DNA from: a virus
DNA: 32,162 nucleotides
Virus record (IMG/VR): IMGVR_UViG_3300042371_000255
Coordinates: 1-32,162 of that record
Strand: one strand, 5' to 3'
Shown here: positions 1 to 7,596 of the stretch, in pieces
Numbering within the stretch: position 1 is the first letter of the stretch
How the letters are laid out: every line of letters starts with the position of its first letter
Notes under the pieces: generated by a model
What the model was told of the DNA's origin: nothing
Seen by the model: only the letters and a program-made list of their open reading frames with translations
Database searches by the model: none
Program-made: the position numbers and the translations under genes

Positions 1-186
1 GGGCAAGAAGGTCGAGGGACTGTAGACCACGTTTGGCGAGTGTTTGAAAATGACTTTGAATACCTATGCAAGCATGTGAATATTAACGTCTCGTCACGTA
101 GTGAGCGTACCGGAGACGATTGGAACATTGCGTGTGAGGGCACAATGACTATAGACAAAGAAACATCAACTATAAGTATTAACTAA
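1..186 (+). CDS. C-terminal end of an unknown phage protein (partial)
   Basis: An open frame enters from the left edge in frame 1 and stops with TAA at 184-186, giving the last 61 residues of a protein whose start lies outside the window. The visible part is polar with several Trp, Asp and Glu residues (VDHVWRVF, DDWNIACEG) and ends in a Thr/Ile-rich strand-like tail. There is no membrane segment. The next gene starts 1 nt after this stop and lacks a clear Shine-Dalgarno, so the two are probably translationally coupled. Function not recognised; a virion or tail component is a guess from position only. Confidence 0.7.
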   Translation, partial: GQEGRGTVDHVWRVFENDFEYLCKHVNINVSSRSERTGDDWNIACEGTMTIDKETSTISIN

Positions 187-187
187 T

Positions 188-670
188 ATGAAAACACTTA
201 CATATCTATTACTAGGTCTTTTACTCGGTGGGTTTTTAGCCGTAGGAGTATCGTATGCGGACGAAACAACAATTAATTATAAAGGTCAACCTGTCCCCAG
301 TGCTATGGCTCCTTCAATGTCGGCTTTCAGTCAAGATGTTTGCGGTATTGGTGTCAGCGGTGCTGTTAACGGGGGCGTATTTTCTGTAGCGGGTGGTACT
401 ATGATTACCGATAATAACTGCGTTCGTTTGCGTTGGGCTAAGTTCTTAAGCGACAGCGGCTTGAAGGTTGCGGCAGTATCTCTTGCTTGTGCAGCTACGC
501 ATGAAAACTGGGTTGCGATGGAAATGTCGGGTTCGCCCTGCCCTATAGGGGGTGCTATTGGTGATGCAGCAAGGAAGGCGTGGTATGATTTACACCCAAA
601 ATGGTTTGAGGAAATTTATGGTAAAGACTTCGTGCTTATCACTCCTCTGCCTGATTCTTCTAAGGAGTAG
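188..670 (+). CDS. Exported small protein with signal peptide and four cysteines
   Basis: The 160-residue product starts with a classic Sec signal peptide: MKT, a Leu/Gly-rich core, and a likely signal peptidase I site after S-Y-A at about residue 25. The mature part has four cysteines (near residues 52, 78, 100 and 118), which suggests one or two disulfides in the periplasm or on the cell surface. The ATG sits 1 nt downstream of the preceding stop with no obvious ribosome binding site, so coupling is likely. Its last 53 nt overlap the start of the next gene in another frame. It lies just upstream of the lysis genes, so a role in lysis, superinfection exclusion or a host-envelope function is possible. 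I do not recognise the family. Confidence 0.8.
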   Translation: MKTLTYLLLGLLLGGFLAVGVSYADETTINYKGQPVPSAMAPSMSAFSQDVCGIGVSGAVNGGVFSVAGGTMITDNNCVRLRWAKFLSDSGLKVAAVSLACAATHENWVAMEMSGSPCPIGGAIGDAARKAWYDLHPKWFEEIYGKDFVLITPLPDSSKE

Positions 671-1613
671 TTATGTTTATGCATATTGTTACGCAACTCA
701 GTGGGCAGATTACGGCCCTGTTTACTCAAGCCTTGGCGTCGCTCAAGGCACTACTATGCAAGCTTGTCAACAACTTGCGTGTCAATATTACCCGGGCATA
801 CCAGAATGTGGTCAGCCTGTTCAGCCCCCTTGTGTTGACATTGTCGAAAATCAAAGCCTTGTTTGTGAACCTAATTACTCAGGTGCAATTAATCAAACAA
901 GGACTAAAACTTGTAGTAACAACCAGTGGACAGATTGGGTCACAACTTCTAACAACTGTACGCCAAATCCCCCAAGCTGTAATCCAAGCGTTCAAGAAAG
1001 GCCAGTAGCATGTCAGGACGGGTTTGTAGGGACGATAACAGAACAACAGACAACGGCTTGCCCTACGCCATACAGTCCGCCTGTGATATCGCCTTGGGTG
1101 GAAACAATGAACTCGTGCGTCAAGAGCCCCACCAACGTAACGAACATGAGCAGTCCGTTGAATCCAGTCAGTCCATTAGCGCCAGCGATGCAGGAAGCAG
1201 CGCCACAACAACCAGAGCCACCAACGATGGAAATGCAGAGCATACAAGCTTCCCCTGCGCCCACTGCAACGACTACGACCCAAGAGACATCAGCTCCGCC
1301 GACTACATCGAGCGGGACTACGCCGAGTACATCGCAGCCACAAGTGCCAGCAGGGAAAACACTTGTTCCGGGGTTTGGGATAGTGATGAGCCTAGAAATT
1401 TTAAACAAGCCGATGCAGATTCAGGAGATTCAGTTGAACGACGCATTGGCATACCAGCAGGAGTTACCATATGAACTTAGAGGAAACCAAGGAATCTTAC
1501 TCGAACTACTCAGCGAAAACGCTATTAGTAGTGGTTTTTGGGATATTAGCGCCACTAGGTGGGACAGTCTACGTAGGCATAACGACCTACAACCGAGTTA
1601 TAGCGGCGACTGA
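618..1613 (+). CDS. Exported Cys-rich repeat protein with Pro/Thr-rich linker
   Basis: The frame is open from 552, but ATG 618 is the better start. GAGGA lies 6 nt upstream, and the protein then begins with a signal peptide (MVKTSC, Leu core, cut after V-Y-A at about residue 22). The 331-residue product has two similar Cys modules at about 77-114 and 125-167. Each reads C-x5-G-x-I, a middle Cys, an aromatic W-x-x-W or P-W stretch, then N-x-C (C83/C99/C114 and C132/C148/C167). A Pro/Thr/Ser/Gln-rich linker at about 175-265 and a charged C-terminal region follow. The modules remind me of short disulfide repeats seen in phage and pilus-tip adhesins; this is memory, not a search. The gene overlaps its neighbours out of frame by 53 nt and 143 nt. 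Probably envelope- or surface-exposed. Confidence 0.75.
   Translation: MVKTSCLSLLCLILLRSSYVYAYCYATQWADYGPVYSSLGVAQGTTMQACQQLACQYYPGIPECGQPVQPPCVDIVENQSLVCEPNYSGAINQTRTKTCSNNQWTDWVTTSNNCTPNPPSCNPSVQERPVACQDGFVGTITEQQTTACPTPYSPPVISPWVETMNSCVKSPTNVTNMSSPLNPVSPLAPAMQEAAPQQPEPPTMEMQSIQASPAPTATTTTQETSAPPTTSSGTTPSTSQPQVPAGKTLVPGFGIVMSLEILNKPMQIQEIQLNDALAYQQELPYELRGNQGILLELLSENAISSGFWDISATRWDSLRRHNDLQPSYSGD
673..1008 (+). CDS. Possible overprinted ORF, strongly basic, no acidic residues
   Basis: A 111-codon ATG frame lies wholly inside the 618-1613 gene in a different frame. AAGGAG (662-667) sits 5 nt upstream of its ATG, directly after the stop of the 188-670 gene, which is the position expected for a normal downstream gene. 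The predicted product has many Leu, Val and Ile residues and about a dozen Lys/Arg, but no Asp or Glu at all, and could form amphipathic helices. The SD-like bases also encode the last Ser-Lys-Glu codons of the upstream gene and may be coincidental. The 618 frame, with a signal peptide and Cys repeats, is much more protein-like, so this is only a candidate dual-coding gene. Confidence 0.2.
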   Translation: MFMHIVTQLSGQITALFTQALASLKALLCKLVNNLRVNITRAYQNVVSLFSPLVLTLSKIKALFVNLITQVQLIKQGLKLVVTTSGQIGSQLLTTVRQIPQAVIQAFKKGQ

Positions 1614-1941
1614 AGCCATTGAAGCTAACAAGCCCTACGACGACGTTGAGTTAAAAGCCGAAGTAAACGCACTTAAGGTTCAACTGTCAGCACAACAAGC
1701 TTCAGTAAACGTAGTTAAAGACTCAATGGTGCAAACATCTAACCAATTAGTATCAATGCAAGAGAAGGTGTCTAACGCTATAGGCACAGCTAACGAGGCT
1801 AAAGCTATCACTAACGGTAACGTGCGTGAGACTGCAGCGTCTTTGATGGGCGTACGCGAAGAAATGAAAGCGACACGCGAAGGTATTGAATCACAACTTA
1901 AAGCACTAAAACGTGCTACCAGCAACCCACTAGGAAATTAA
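1471..1941 (+). CDS. Single-TM coiled-coil protein, i-spanin-like by position
   Basis: The 156-residue product has a short polar N-terminus, one hydrophobic segment at about residues 17-40 (TLLVVVFGILAPLGG), then a long polar helical region to the C-terminus with heptad-like Leu/Val/Met spacing and no Cys. AGGAG lies about 7 nt before the ATG, supporting this start even though the first 143 nt overlap the preceding gene in another frame. An N-terminal membrane anchor plus periplasmic coiled coil immediately before holin and endolysin is the architecture of inner-membrane spanins. However, no outer-membrane lipoprotein partner with a lipobox is visible. The gene is clearly real; the spanin role is inference. 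Confidence 0.75.
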   Translation: MNLEETKESYSNYSAKTLLVVVFGILAPLGGTVYVGITTYNRVIAATEAIEANKPYDDVELKAEVNALKVQLSAQQASVNVVKDSMVQTSNQLVSMQEKVSNAIGTANEAKAITNGNVRETAASLMGVREEMKATREGIESQLKALKRATSNPLGN

Positions 1942-1943
1942 TT

Positions 1944-2441
1944 ATGTTATCTATTATCTCAGGTTTATTAGGTATCGGGTCTTCTGCCCTACCAAGTATC
2001 TTAGGCTTCTTCCAACAAAAGGGAGACCAAAAGCACGAAATGGCTATGGCCAGGCTACAAACAGAACGCGAAGCTGCTATGGCTGCAGCAGGATTTGCAT
2101 CACAAGAAAAGATTGAAGCTATCAAGTTAGATGGTATAGAGATGCAGACTTACACCCAAGAACGAGAAGCGTTATATGCGCATGACATGAAAATCATGGA
2201 CAAGGCTTCTCAAGCTACCGTAGATCTAAACGCAAAAGTACGTCCTATAATAGCGTTTACTTTTGTTGGCTTGCTTGTATTAGTAGACCTTGTTGGCTTA
2301 GGCTGGGCAATATATACTGGTGTTGAGTTTACGACGGCAATGAGCTTAGTCTTTTCTGATGATGAAATGGCAATTGTAAGTAGCATAATTGGCTTCTACT
2401 TTGGTTCTCGTCAATGGGAAAAGCACCGTGAAGGCAAGTAA
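1944..2441 (+). CDS. Holin of the GTA-type three-TM family
   Basis: The 165-residue product would form the membrane lesion that times lysis and releases endolysin. Hydrophobic segments occur at about residues 2-22, 101-124 and 141-155. A long charged helix lies between the first two (KHEMAMARLQTEREAA). The second half carries R-P-I-I-A-F near residue 100 and an S-D-D-E-M-A stretch before I-G-F-Y-F-G-S-R-Q-W, which I recognise as typical of the GTA_holin_3TM family. AGGAAA precedes the ATG. The stop overlaps the start of the endolysin gene, as in many lysis cassettes. The third TM (the N-terminal one) is weaker than the others. Confidence 0.85.
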   Translation: MLSIISGLLGIGSSALPSILGFFQQKGDQKHEMAMARLQTEREAAMAAAGFASQEKIEAIKLDGIEMQTYTQEREALYAHDMKIMDKASQATVDLNAKVRPIIAFTFVGLLVLVDLVGLGWAIYTGVEFTTAMSLVFSDDEMAIVSSIIGFYFGSRQWEKHREGK

Positions 2442-2922
2442 AGAACTATTTAAAATGCTTAAACACCACGAGGGCGTTCGGTACAAACCGTATCAATGCC
2501 CTGCAAAACTTTGGACGATAGGCGTCGGGAGTGTGCTGTATCCAGAACAAGCAAAAATACCGTCAAGTATAGATGGTATGGAAAGGCGCAAGGCGTGGCC
2601 TGTTAAACCAGAAGATAATCGTAGATGGAGTGAGGAAGAAGTTGACAAGTTATTGGCTAAGGATGTCGCACGATTTGAACGAGGGCTTGCCCGTTATTTA
2701 CCTATACGACTTTCACAGAATGAATACGATGCTATTCTTAGCTTTTGCTTTAATCTTGGTCTTGGTACATTTCAGCGGTCAACCCTCCGTCAAGCGCTTT
2801 TACGCGGGGATAAAGTCATGGCTATGCAAAGTCTTCTCAAGTATAATAAAGCCGGTGGTAAGGTCTTGAAAGGACTAGATATACGCCGCAAAGACGAAGC
2901 AGCACTGTTTAGGAAAGAATAA
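2428..2922 (+). CDS. Endolysin, T4-like lysozyme (glycoside hydrolase 24)
   Basis: The protein hydrolyses the MurNAc-GlcNAc bond of peptidoglycan. Counted from GTG 2428 it has 164 residues, the usual length for the family. The catalytic signature Glu-8aa-Asp/Cys-5aa-Thr is present as E15, C24 and T30, with Cys in the middle position. Y-D-A-I-L-S-F-C-F-N-L-G-L-G further on is the conserved core helix. There is no signal peptide or signal-anchor, so it should stay cytoplasmic until the holin fires. The frame stays open to a TTG at 2389 within the holin gene, but that start has no good binding site, whereas GGGAAAA precedes the GTG. The overlap with the holin is 14 nt. Confidence 0.9.
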   Translation: MKASKELFKMLKHHEGVRYKPYQCPAKLWTIGVGSVLYPEQAKIPSSIDGMERRKAWPVKPEDNRRWSEEEVDKLLAKDVARFERGLARYLPIRLSQNEYDAILSFCFNLGLGTFQRSTLRQALLRGDKVMAMQSLLKYNKAGGKVLKGLDIRRKDEAALFRKE

Positions 2923-2923
2923 C

Positions 2924-4870
2924 ATGCCATTATCCAAACTTGTATTTAAACCAGGGATTAACAAAGACCAGACTAACTACGCCTCTGAGGGTGGTTGGGC
3001 GGATATGGATAAGGTTCGCTTTCGTTCAGGCTACCCTGAAAAGATTGGCGGTTGGTTAGTGCAGACGTTCCAACAATATGCTGGCGAAGCACGGCTATTA
3101 TTTCCTTGGGGTTTAACTACCGGCGCGTCAATATTATGTATAGGCACAAACGAAAAAATATACGTCACGCTAGGCACTACGCTATATGATATTACCCCGA
3201 TCCGTGAGACCTTCACAACCTCTACAACTCCATCAACTGACAATTGCTTTGGTACAACTAACGGCTCTACTACAATATTAGTTACACTTGCGGGTCACGG
3301 CGCTGACGAAGGCGCGTATGTTACGTTTAGTGGCGCAGCTGATGTGGGTGGAGTGCTAGCCGCAGAATTAAACCTAGAGTTTAAGATTAGCAATGTTACA
3401 ACAAATACTTTTGAAATTACGGTAGCCACTGCAGCAACGTCAACAGTAGCAGCGGGCGGCGGCACTGCCATAACAGCAGCGTTCCAAATCAATATTGGTT
3501 ACTCAATGGTCACTGCTGGTTATGGTTGGGGTACGGGAACTTGGGGTCGCGGTACTTGGGGGTCAAGCTCAACAGTACCTGTATTTAACGATGCCCGACT
3601 ATATTCTGCGGACAATTTTAATGACGATTTGATAATTAGCGTATCCAATGGAGACGTATACTATTGGGCATATGACTCTAACTTTAATACCCGTGCAGTT
3701 TTAATGTCGTCACTAGGCGGAGCAGTTGCAGTACCACAACAAGTAGGCACCCTAATATTTGCACCATCAGGGCATTTAATTGCGCTTAGCTGTACGGAAT
3801 ACGATGCTGGTGCCGCTTCTCCTGATTACTTAGGCGCTCTTAACCAGTTATTAATTCGATGGGCAAATGTATCTCCGGATACTGGACCAGACCCAACAAA
3901 TTGGAAACCAGAGTTAACTAATACTGCTGGATTTTTGTACTTGCAATCTGGGACAAGTATTATTACTGCATTCCACGCTAAACAAGAAACGCTAGTTTGG
4001 ACAGATATCTCGCTATCATCAATGCAATTCTTAGGCACTGCAGAGGTATTTGGCGTTCAAGAAGTCGCTAATGGTATATCAATTATAGGTGGCAATGCTA
4101 TTGCTTCGGCTAACAACGTTATCTATTGGATGGGCAACGATAAGTTCTATACCTATAACGGACGGGTTGATACGCTACCTTGCACTATAAGACAGTTTGT
4201 ATTTGAGAATATTAACCGCCAACAAGGGCAGATATTCTTTGCGGGTACTAATAATCAGTTTAATGAGATTATATGGTTTTATTGCACGGCTAACGCAGTC
4301 GAAATTGACAGGTACGTTATATATAACTATGCAGACAACATTTGGTACTATGGCAATATTAATCGAACCGCTTGGGTTGATGCTGGTGTGTTTAATTTCC
4401 CCCTTGCCGCACATGATGGCTGGGTCTACACACATGAATCAGGTAATAACGACGGGCAACCGCTAGGTGCACCCCCTGTAGGCATGGACTCGTTTATTCA
4501 ATCGGCTGACGTTGATATTGAAGACGGTGATAAGTTTATGTTAGTTCGTCGGGTTATTCCAGATATTAACTTTACAAGCTCAGAAACTACTAACCCAGTA
4601 ACTGGCGCACCTATAACCCCTGAAGCCACTGTTACTGTTGGGGTACGGAACTTCCCTGGAGCTGCAAGTTCAGACATAAACGCATCGGGTGTAGCAACTG
4701 ATAGGCCGATTATCACCACCACCGCTACGGTTAACCAATATACAAACCAAGTATTTATTAGGGCTCGTGGTCGTCAGATGAACTTTAGGATTGAGTCTAG
4801 TGGCGTTGGTACGCAGTGGCAGTTGGGTATGCCTAGAGTTGATGCACGCCCAGATGGGACAAGGGGATAA
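2924..4870 (+). CDS. Virion protein, tail/DNA-stabilisation (P22 gp10-like) candidate
   Basis: The 648-residue product has no signal or membrane segments and is rich in beta-forming Thr, Val, Asn and Gly, as expected for a structural protein. Its N-terminus (FKPGINKDQTNY, then G-G-W, K-V-R-F-R-S-G and E-K-I-G-G-W) is the signature of a podovirus virion family that I associate with P22 gp10-like packaged-DNA stabilisation or tail-hub proteins. Residues about 195-212 form a Gly/Trp repeat (GYGWGTGTWGRGTWG), also typical of that family as I recall it. A Thr/Ala-rich insertion at about 95-190 looks like an Ig-like or decoration domain. It starts 2 nt after the endolysin stop. Virion role fairly sure, exact assignment not. 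Confidence 0.7.
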   Translation: MPLSKLVFKPGINKDQTNYASEGGWADMDKVRFRSGYPEKIGGWLVQTFQQYAGEARLLFPWGLTTGASILCIGTNEKIYVTLGTTLYDITPIRETFTTSTTPSTDNCFGTTNGSTTILVTLAGHGADEGAYVTFSGAADVGGVLAAELNLEFKISNVTTNTFEITVATAATSTVAAGGGTAITAAFQINIGYSMVTAGYGWGTGTWGRGTWGSSSTVPVFNDARLYSADNFNDDLIISVSNGDVYYWAYDSNFNTRAVLMSSLGGAVAVPQQVGTLIFAPSGHLIALSCTEYDAGAASPDYLGALNQLLIRWANVSPDTGPDPTNWKPELTNTAGFLYLQSGTSIITAFHAKQETLVWTDISLSSMQFLGTAEVFGVQEVANGISIIGGNAIASANNVIYWMGNDKFYTYNGRVDTLPCTIRQFVFENINRQQGQIFFAGTNNQFNEIIWFYCTANAVEIDRYVIYNYADNIWYYGNINRTAWVDAGVFNFPLAAHDGWVYTHESGNNDGQPLGAPPVGMDSFIQSADVDIEDGDKFMLVRRVIPDINFTSSETTNPVTGAPITPEATVTVGVRNFPGAASSDINASGVATDRPIITTTATVNQYTNQVFIRARGRQMNFRIESSGVGTQWQLGMPRVDARPDGTRG

Positions 4871-4872
4871 TA

Positions 4873-5103
4873 ATGGCATTAAAATCATTTGCTCCACCTA
4901 GCTTTCCATTACCCCCAACTGAATACTCCCCACAGTATTTTGACCAGCTAGTGCGTTCATTAAACTCGTATTTTAGGCAATTAGGCTCGACAAACCCCAT
5001 TGTTGTTGATAGTATTACACTAAATAATTTACCAACCAGCGCAACAGGATTGCCCGTCGGAAGTGTTTGGAACGATGCCGGCACTTTAAAGATAGTTACT
5101 TAA
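4873..5103 (+). CDS. Small conserved virion-region protein
   Basis: The 76-residue product has a Pro-rich start (APPSFPLPPTEYSPQYFDQL), a short amphipathic helix and a C-terminal part with LPTSATGLPVGSVWNDAGTL. That last element is common in phage tail and fibre-associated proteins as I know them. GGGGAT lies a few bases before the ATG, and the gene sits between the stabilisation-like protein (2-nt gap) and a large virion protein, so it is probably a minor virion or assembly component. No enzyme motif is visible. Confidence 0.7.
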   Translation: MALKSFAPPSFPLPPTEYSPQYFDQLVRSLNSYFRQLGSTNPIVVDSITLNNLPTSATGLPVGSVWNDAGTLKIVT

Positions 5104-5112
5104 GGATATAGT

Positions 5113-7170
5113 ATGTCAGGACATCAATTAGCACAAGGGGTAGCAAGCCTAGGTCGTAATGGCGAGTCAATGCTTGTGCACATGCAGCCACGGGAAGTGG
5201 CGGGTCTTCAGGCTCTTGCAATGCAAGGTGGTGGTACATTAACTATTAACCCCGAAACAGGTTTACCAGAAGCAGGTTGGTTCGGCGATATCCTAGGTGC
5301 AGTTGCACCTATTGCGTTAGGTGCGTTCTTAGGCCCAGCAGGGTTAGGCATGAGTGCTTTAGGTGCGGGTATGACTACCGGCGCACTAGGGTTTTTAGCT
5401 ACCGGTGATTTAATGTCTGGTATTGGCGCGGGCTTAGGTGGGTACGGTGGTAGTAATTTAGCCGGTAATTTAAGCGCGTTTGGCTCAGCTCCAGCCGTAG
5501 AAACAACTAAACTCCTTCCAAATATTGCAGAAAGTGCTACTACCGCAGCTCCAGATTATCTTGCAGCTCAGGCATCAAGCGGACTAGGTGGTATGCAAGC
5601 GATACCACAAAACTTAGTTGGTACAGTAGGCGGTAATACCCTAGGTGCAATGCAAGCTATTCCTGATAACTTAGTTGGTTCTATAGGAAACGTAGGGGAA
5701 AGCACTCTAGGTGGCTTGAAATCAATACCACAAAACTTAGTTGGTACTGTAGGTCAATCTGTTGGAGAAGCAGCGGGTACAGGTTTAATGTCTACAACTC
5801 CCGTAGGTATGGGTGGTCTAACTCAAGGTGTAGCTGATACTACCATTAACTCAATAGGTAACGTAGCCCAAACAGGCGCAATGGATAACATTGGTTCTGG
5901 CGTAAGTAAATTAATGCAACCTGGCGGGATGGGTAACTATTCAGATTTCTTAAAGGCTGGGTACAAGGACGCAGCGGGCAATCTTATTCAAAATTCACCT
6001 TGGATGGATGCTCTTACTGTTGCGTCTCCGTTATTAGCTATTCAACCAGACGTGCCAGGCGTTCCAGAAGATACCAGTTACCAAATGAAATATGAAGGTC
6101 CGTACACTGCACAAGACCGTGGCCCAAGAACGTTTACAGAACAAGAACTATTAGCTAATCAGGCAGCAGGCTCTCCAGAGCTTTCTTATTTTAATGACGC
6201 TAACCCATACCCAGGTTTCAACAAAGCGCCAGGCTATGCTCAAGGTGGGATGACTACTGGCGGGGTTGCAAATTTATATAGTAGCCCAGACGGTACAGCG
6301 GCACAAAACACACTAAACGAAGGTTACGGCTTAGGTCGACTAAATAACCTAGCGTCAGCAGCAGCTACAGAAAATGCAAAAGTAGTTGGCTTCGATGTAG
6401 GTGGCGCAGTTCCTTATATGCCTGGTGCTGCTTCTTATGGTATTGCTCCAACCGATTTATCACAAGTAGCAGCTATACCAACTGCTGGAGGGGCAGAAGC
6501 AAGTACACCTAGCGGGCTTAGCTCATTATTAGGCAATGCAATTACTGACCCAATGGGTAGAACTACTAACGATACGCGGGGTGGTATGGACGGTAAAGGC
6601 GGCCAAGACATGACTCCAGGAGGAATGGCTTCTTTTGCAATAAATGGGTTTAATAGAAATAACACTGCTAACCCATCCGTTGCGGCACTTACTATGCAAG
6701 ACTACATCAACGCAGCCCAACGAACATATAACCCAGCGGCCTCCGTGATGACAGGCTCAATGCCTGGTGCAATAGAGCAAGCACAATTCTCTAACATCAA
6801 CCCACAACAACCTACCATGAAAGCGGCTGGCGGCGGGTTAAAAGATGGCGGCTTTGTAGTTCCAGCAGACGTGGTTAGTCACTTAGGTAATGGTAGTACT
6901 GATGCAGGTTTAGCAGCTTTACAAAAACGCCATAATGCTCGTCCTATCCGTGGTGCAGGTGATGGCATGTCTGATTCAATTAAAACTACGATTGACGGTC
7001 GACACCCAGCTCGCGTTGCAGACGGCGAAGCATATATACCACCAGAGCAAGTAAAACGCAGTGGCGGTGCTAAGAAGTTCTATGCAATGATGGATAAAGT
7101 TCGTAAAGAACGTACAGGCTCTAAGAAACAAGGTAAGAAAATTAACCCTAATAAATACATGACCGCCTAG
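5113..7170 (+). CDS. Large Gly/Ala-rich internal virion or ejection protein candidate
   Basis: The 685-residue product has a long Gly/Ala/Leu-rich hydrophobic stretch at about 55-125 (GAVAPIALGAFLGPAGLG, then several Gly-Leu-Gly repeats), which could insert into a membrane. Three near-identical 16-residue repeats follow at about 158-214. Gly motifs such as Y-A-Q-G-G-M and G-G-G-L-K-D-G-G occur later. The C-terminus carries T-T-I-D-G-R-H-P-A-R-V-A-D-G-E-A-Y and a strongly basic tail suited to nucleic-acid contact. I recall this C-terminal signature from environmental podoviruses. AAGGAT precedes the ATG. A role in genome ejection is inferred from composition and from position before other ejection-like genes. 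Confidence 0.7.
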   Translation: MSGHQLAQGVASLGRNGESMLVHMQPREVAGLQALAMQGGGTLTINPETGLPEAGWFGDILGAVAPIALGAFLGPAGLGMSALGAGMTTGALGFLATGDLMSGIGAGLGGYGGSNLAGNLSAFGSAPAVETTKLLPNIAESATTAAPDYLAAQASSGLGGMQAIPQNLVGTVGGNTLGAMQAIPDNLVGSIGNVGESTLGGLKSIPQNLVGTVGQSVGEAAGTGLMSTTPVGMGGLTQGVADTTINSIGNVAQTGAMDNIGSGVSKLMQPGGMGNYSDFLKAGYKDAAGNLIQNSPWMDALTVASPLLAIQPDVPGVPEDTSYQMKYEGPYTAQDRGPRTFTEQELLANQAAGSPELSYFNDANPYPGFNKAPGYAQGGMTTGGVANLYSSPDGTAAQNTLNEGYGLGRLNNLASAAATENAKVVGFDVGGAVPYMPGAASYGIAPTDLSQVAAIPTAGGAEASTPSGLSSLLGNAITDPMGRTTNDTRGGMDGKGGQDMTPGGMASFAINGFNRNNTANPSVAALTMQDYINAAQRTYNPAASVMTGSMPGAIEQAQFSNINPQQPTMKAAGGGLKDGGFVVPADVVSHLGNGSTDAGLAALQKRHNARPIRGAGDGMSDSIKTTIDGRHPARVADGEAYIPPEQVKRSGGAKKFYAMMDKVRKERTGSKKQGKKINPNKYMTA
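5584..5754 (+). repeat. Three in-frame copies of a 16-residue repeat
   Basis: Within the 685-residue virion protein, units begin at about 5584, 5641 and 5707 and read L-G-G-M-Q-A-I-P-Q-N-L-V-G-T-V-G with small changes (Asp for Gln and Ser for Thr in unit 2; Leu-Lys-Ser in unit 3). Spacers are 3 and 6 codons. The nucleotide copies have diverged at silent sites, so the repeat is kept at protein level and is not a recent slip. Confidence 0.85.
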
Positions 7171-7173
7171 GAA

Positions 7174-7596
7174 ATGCAAGTATCTTTTGTACCTTTAGAA
7201 TACTTAGAAGTAGTATGGCCTCAAATTGAAGGTTATTTAGACGGAGCCGCTAGGTACTCGTATGGTAGGTTTAAAGTAGAAGATATTAAGCACGGCATTG
7301 AAACTAAGCCACAGCAGTTGTGGGTAGCATATGAAGATGAGTTTATTTACGGTGCAGTAGTAACAGAAGTTGTGGCGTACCCACAGATGAAAGCATTAGA
7401 TACCCATTTTACTGGTGGAATTGAGCTACCGAAATGGAAAACACCTATGTTAGAAGTATTGCAGAAGTTCGCAAAAGATAACGGGTGCAAAATTATTGAG
7501 AGCTACGGACGCCCAGGTTGGGAAAAAGTATTTACGGATGATGGATTTAAAAAGCGGTTCATGTTTTATGAATTGCCTGTGGAGAAAGAAGCATGA
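7174..7596 (+). CDS. GNAT-fold-like protein in the virion gene cluster
   Basis: The 140-residue product has the length and layout of a single GNAT-like domain. There is a central strand pair (LWVAYEDEFIYGAVVTEVV), an amphipathic helix (MLEVLQKFAKDNGC), a strand (KIIESYG), and a late R-P-G-W-E-K-V-F segment with D-G-F-K-K-R-F-M-F-Y-E-L, resembling the end of acetyltransferase folds. The classic Q/R-x-x-G-x-G/A acetyl-CoA loop is not clear, so enzyme activity is uncertain. Proteins of this type sit beside internal virion protein genes in T7-like phages (gp13 region), which fits the context. The stop overlaps the next ATG by 4 nt. Confidence 0.65.
   Translation: MQVSFVPLEYLEVVWPQIEGYLDGAARYSYGRFKVEDIKHGIETKPQQLWVAYEDEFIYGAVVTEVVAYPQMKALDTHFTGGIELPKWKTPMLEVLQKFAKDNGCKIIESYGRPGWEKVFTDDGFKKRFMFYELPVEKEA

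Noticed and set aside
1013-1408. 131-codon minus-strand frame opposite the exported protein
   Set aside because: Antisense shadow of a Pro/Thr/Ser-rich region (giving Gly/Val-rich output); no binding site or context.
1010-1474. 154-codon plus-strand frame inside the 618-1613 gene
   Set aside because: No binding site, composition unlike a folded protein, and fully covered by the signal-peptide Cys-repeat gene; open frame explained by few stops in this C/A-rich stretch.
2389-2427. 13-codon N-terminal extension of the endolysin from TTG 2389
   Set aside because: No binding site and lies deep within the holin gene; GTG 2428 with GGGAAAA is favoured.
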